A stretch of 64,000 nt of DNA from an uncultured Phocaeicola sp. Lineage in GTDB: Bacteria > Bacteroidota > Bacteroidia > Bacteroidales > Bacteroidaceae. Location of the stretch: contig CANPVZ010000003.1 of NCBI GenBank assembly GCA_947581855.1, forward strand, positions 124,001 through 188,000, written 5' to 3'. Positions 63,026 through 64,000 of the stretch are shown here, piece after piece; the first letter of the stretch is position 1; each line of letters opens with the position of its first letter. The notes beneath the pieces were generated by a model. The model saw only the letters and a program-made list of their open reading frames with translations, did no database searches and was not told the DNA's origin. Both the position numbers and the translations under genes were made by a program.

Positions 63026-64000
63026 ATGGCAAAACATGATTTACATTTGACCCGTAACATCGGTATTATGGCTCACATTGATGCTGGTAAAACAACTACT
63101 TCTGAACGTATCTTGTTTTATACGGGTTTGACCCATAAGATTGGTGAGGTTCATGATGGTGCAGCTACCATGGACTGGATGGAACAGGAGCAGGAGCGTG
63201 GTATCACAATTACTTCTGCTGCTACAACTACTCGCTGGAATTATGCAGGTAATACTTATAAAATTAACTTGATTGACACTCCGGGTCACGTTGACTTTAC
63301 GGCCGAAGTGGAACGTTCTCTTCGTGTACTGGATGGAGCTGTTGCAGCTTACTGTGCTGTCGGTGGCGTAGAACCACAATCGGAAACTGTATGGCGTCAG
63401 GCTGATAAATATAATGTTCCCCGTATTGGCTATGTTAATAAAATGGACCGTTCGGGTGCCGATTTCTTTGAAGTTGTTCGTCAGATGAAGGATGTTTTGG
63501 GTGCAAATCCATGTCCTGTTGTAATTCCTATTGGTGCTGAGGAAAATTTTAAAGGTCTAGTTGATCTCGTTAAAATGAAAGCGATCTATTGGCGTGACGA
63601 AACAATGGGCGCTGATTATGAGATTGAAGATATTCCAGCTGAATTGGTTGATGAAGCTACTGAATGGAGAGATAAAATGCTTGAAAAAGTAGCTGAGTTT
63701 GATGATGCATTGATGGAGAAATATTTTGATGATCCTTCGACAATTACTGAAGAGGAAATCCTGCGTGCTTTGCGTGCTGCTACAGTGCAGATGGCTATCG
63801 TTCCGATGCTATGTGGATCTTCTTTCAAGAATAAAGGTGTTCAGACTTTGCTTGATTATGTTTGTGCTTTCTTGCCTTCTCCATTAGATACTCCAAATGT
63901 GGTAGGATCTAACCCGAATACAGGAGCTGAAGAAGATCGTAAACCGGATGATGAAGAAAAGATGTCGGCTTTGGCATTTAAGATTGCAACTGACCCGTAT
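63026..64000 (+). CDS. fusA: Elongation factor G, N-terminal part (cut by the window end)
   Basis: The frame is open for 325 codons to the last base. [20 protein letters not shown], then [14 protein letters not shown] (G1), [12 protein letters not shown] (G2), [17 protein letters not shown] (G3) and NKMDR (G4) show a translational GTPase of EF-G type. It drives ribosomal translocation. Context rpsL-rpsG-fusA confirms the assignment. Confidence 0.97.
   Translation, partial: MAKHDLHLTRNIGIMAHIDAGKTTTSERILFYTGLTHKIGEVHDGAATMDWMEQEQERGITITSAATTTRWNYAGNTYKINLIDTPGHVDFTAEVERSLRVLDGAVAAYCAVGGVEPQSETVWRQADKYNVPRIGYVNKMDRSGADFFEVVRQMKDVLGANPCPVVIPIGAEENFKGLVDLVKMKAIYWRDETMGADYEIEDIPAELVDEATEWRDKMLEKVAEFDDALMEKYFDDPSTITEEEILRALRAATVQMAIVPMLCGSSFKNKGVQTLLDYVCAFLPSPLDTPNVVGSNPNTGAEEDRKPDDEEKMSALAFKIATDPY

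Overview
The window reads as a chromosomal segment of a Bacteroides-type gut bacterium. The evidence is paired SusC/SusD genes, an ECF sigma/FecR pair, NigD-like, DUF4248 and HU-type proteins, N-succinylornithine carbamoyltransferase, and promoters of the Bacteroidetes -33/-7 type (TTTG, about 20 nt, TAnnTTTG). No tRNA, rRNA, CRISPR array, insertion sequence or prophage was recognised.

Layout. 1-6.5 kb: the end of an S41 peptidase and two GH127 (DUF1680) beta-L-arabinofuranosidase genes. The first GH127 carries a C-terminal zinc-peptidase-like domain. 7.2-10.3 kb: DUF4248, an HU-like protein, a decayed AraC relic, a methyltransferase, a cobalamin adenosyltransferase and DUF2795. 10.3-13.9 kb: two outer-membrane beta-barrel proteins. 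14.0-24.1 kb: an ECF sigma factor, a FecR anti-sigma factor, a SusC with STN domain, SusD, a DUF4843 lipoprotein and a PKD-like lipoprotein. 24.4-30.5 kb: a second unit with its own promoter, holding a thioredoxin-fold protein, SusC and SusD. 30.7-36.5 kb (minus strand): LMW-PTP, PHP phosphatase, PriA and a PgpH-like 7TM-HD protein. 36.6-39.4 kb: gltX and waaA. 39.4-40.7 kb: a noncoding, repeat-rich gap. 40.7-43.0 kb (minus): gamma-carbonic anhydrase and aminopeptidase P. 43.4-50.0 kb: an XRE-cupin regulator with an acyl-CoA ligase, DUF2007, proB-proA and SOTCase. 50.9-52.0 kb: a TlpA-like protein. 52.2-57.5 kb (minus): rhodanese, NigD-like, acyltransferase, ddl, RluA-type synthase, PASTA protein and rpmH. 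57.7-64.0 kb: efp, then GT2-radC-MIP18-lpxH-DUF3467, then rpsL-rpsG-fusA (cut by the window edge).

Main points of interest. (1) Both SusC-like genes carry a long coding poly-G tract. In the first (9 G) the frame is open. In the second (10 G) the tract separates the natural ATG and signal peptide from the rest of the gene by one base, as expected for a slipped-strand ON/OFF switch, although a sequencing error is not excluded. (2) The GH127-metallopeptidase fusion could suit attack on hydroxyproline-rich, arabinosylated plant glycoproteins. (3) Six intergenic regions hold short tandem arrays of period 20-23 bp whose unit sequence differs between loci; two of them are copies of one dispersed element with GTGCAC cores at exact 23-bp spacing. 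(4) The thioredoxin-SusCD unit uses a promoter and initial transcript almost identical to that of the rpsL operon.
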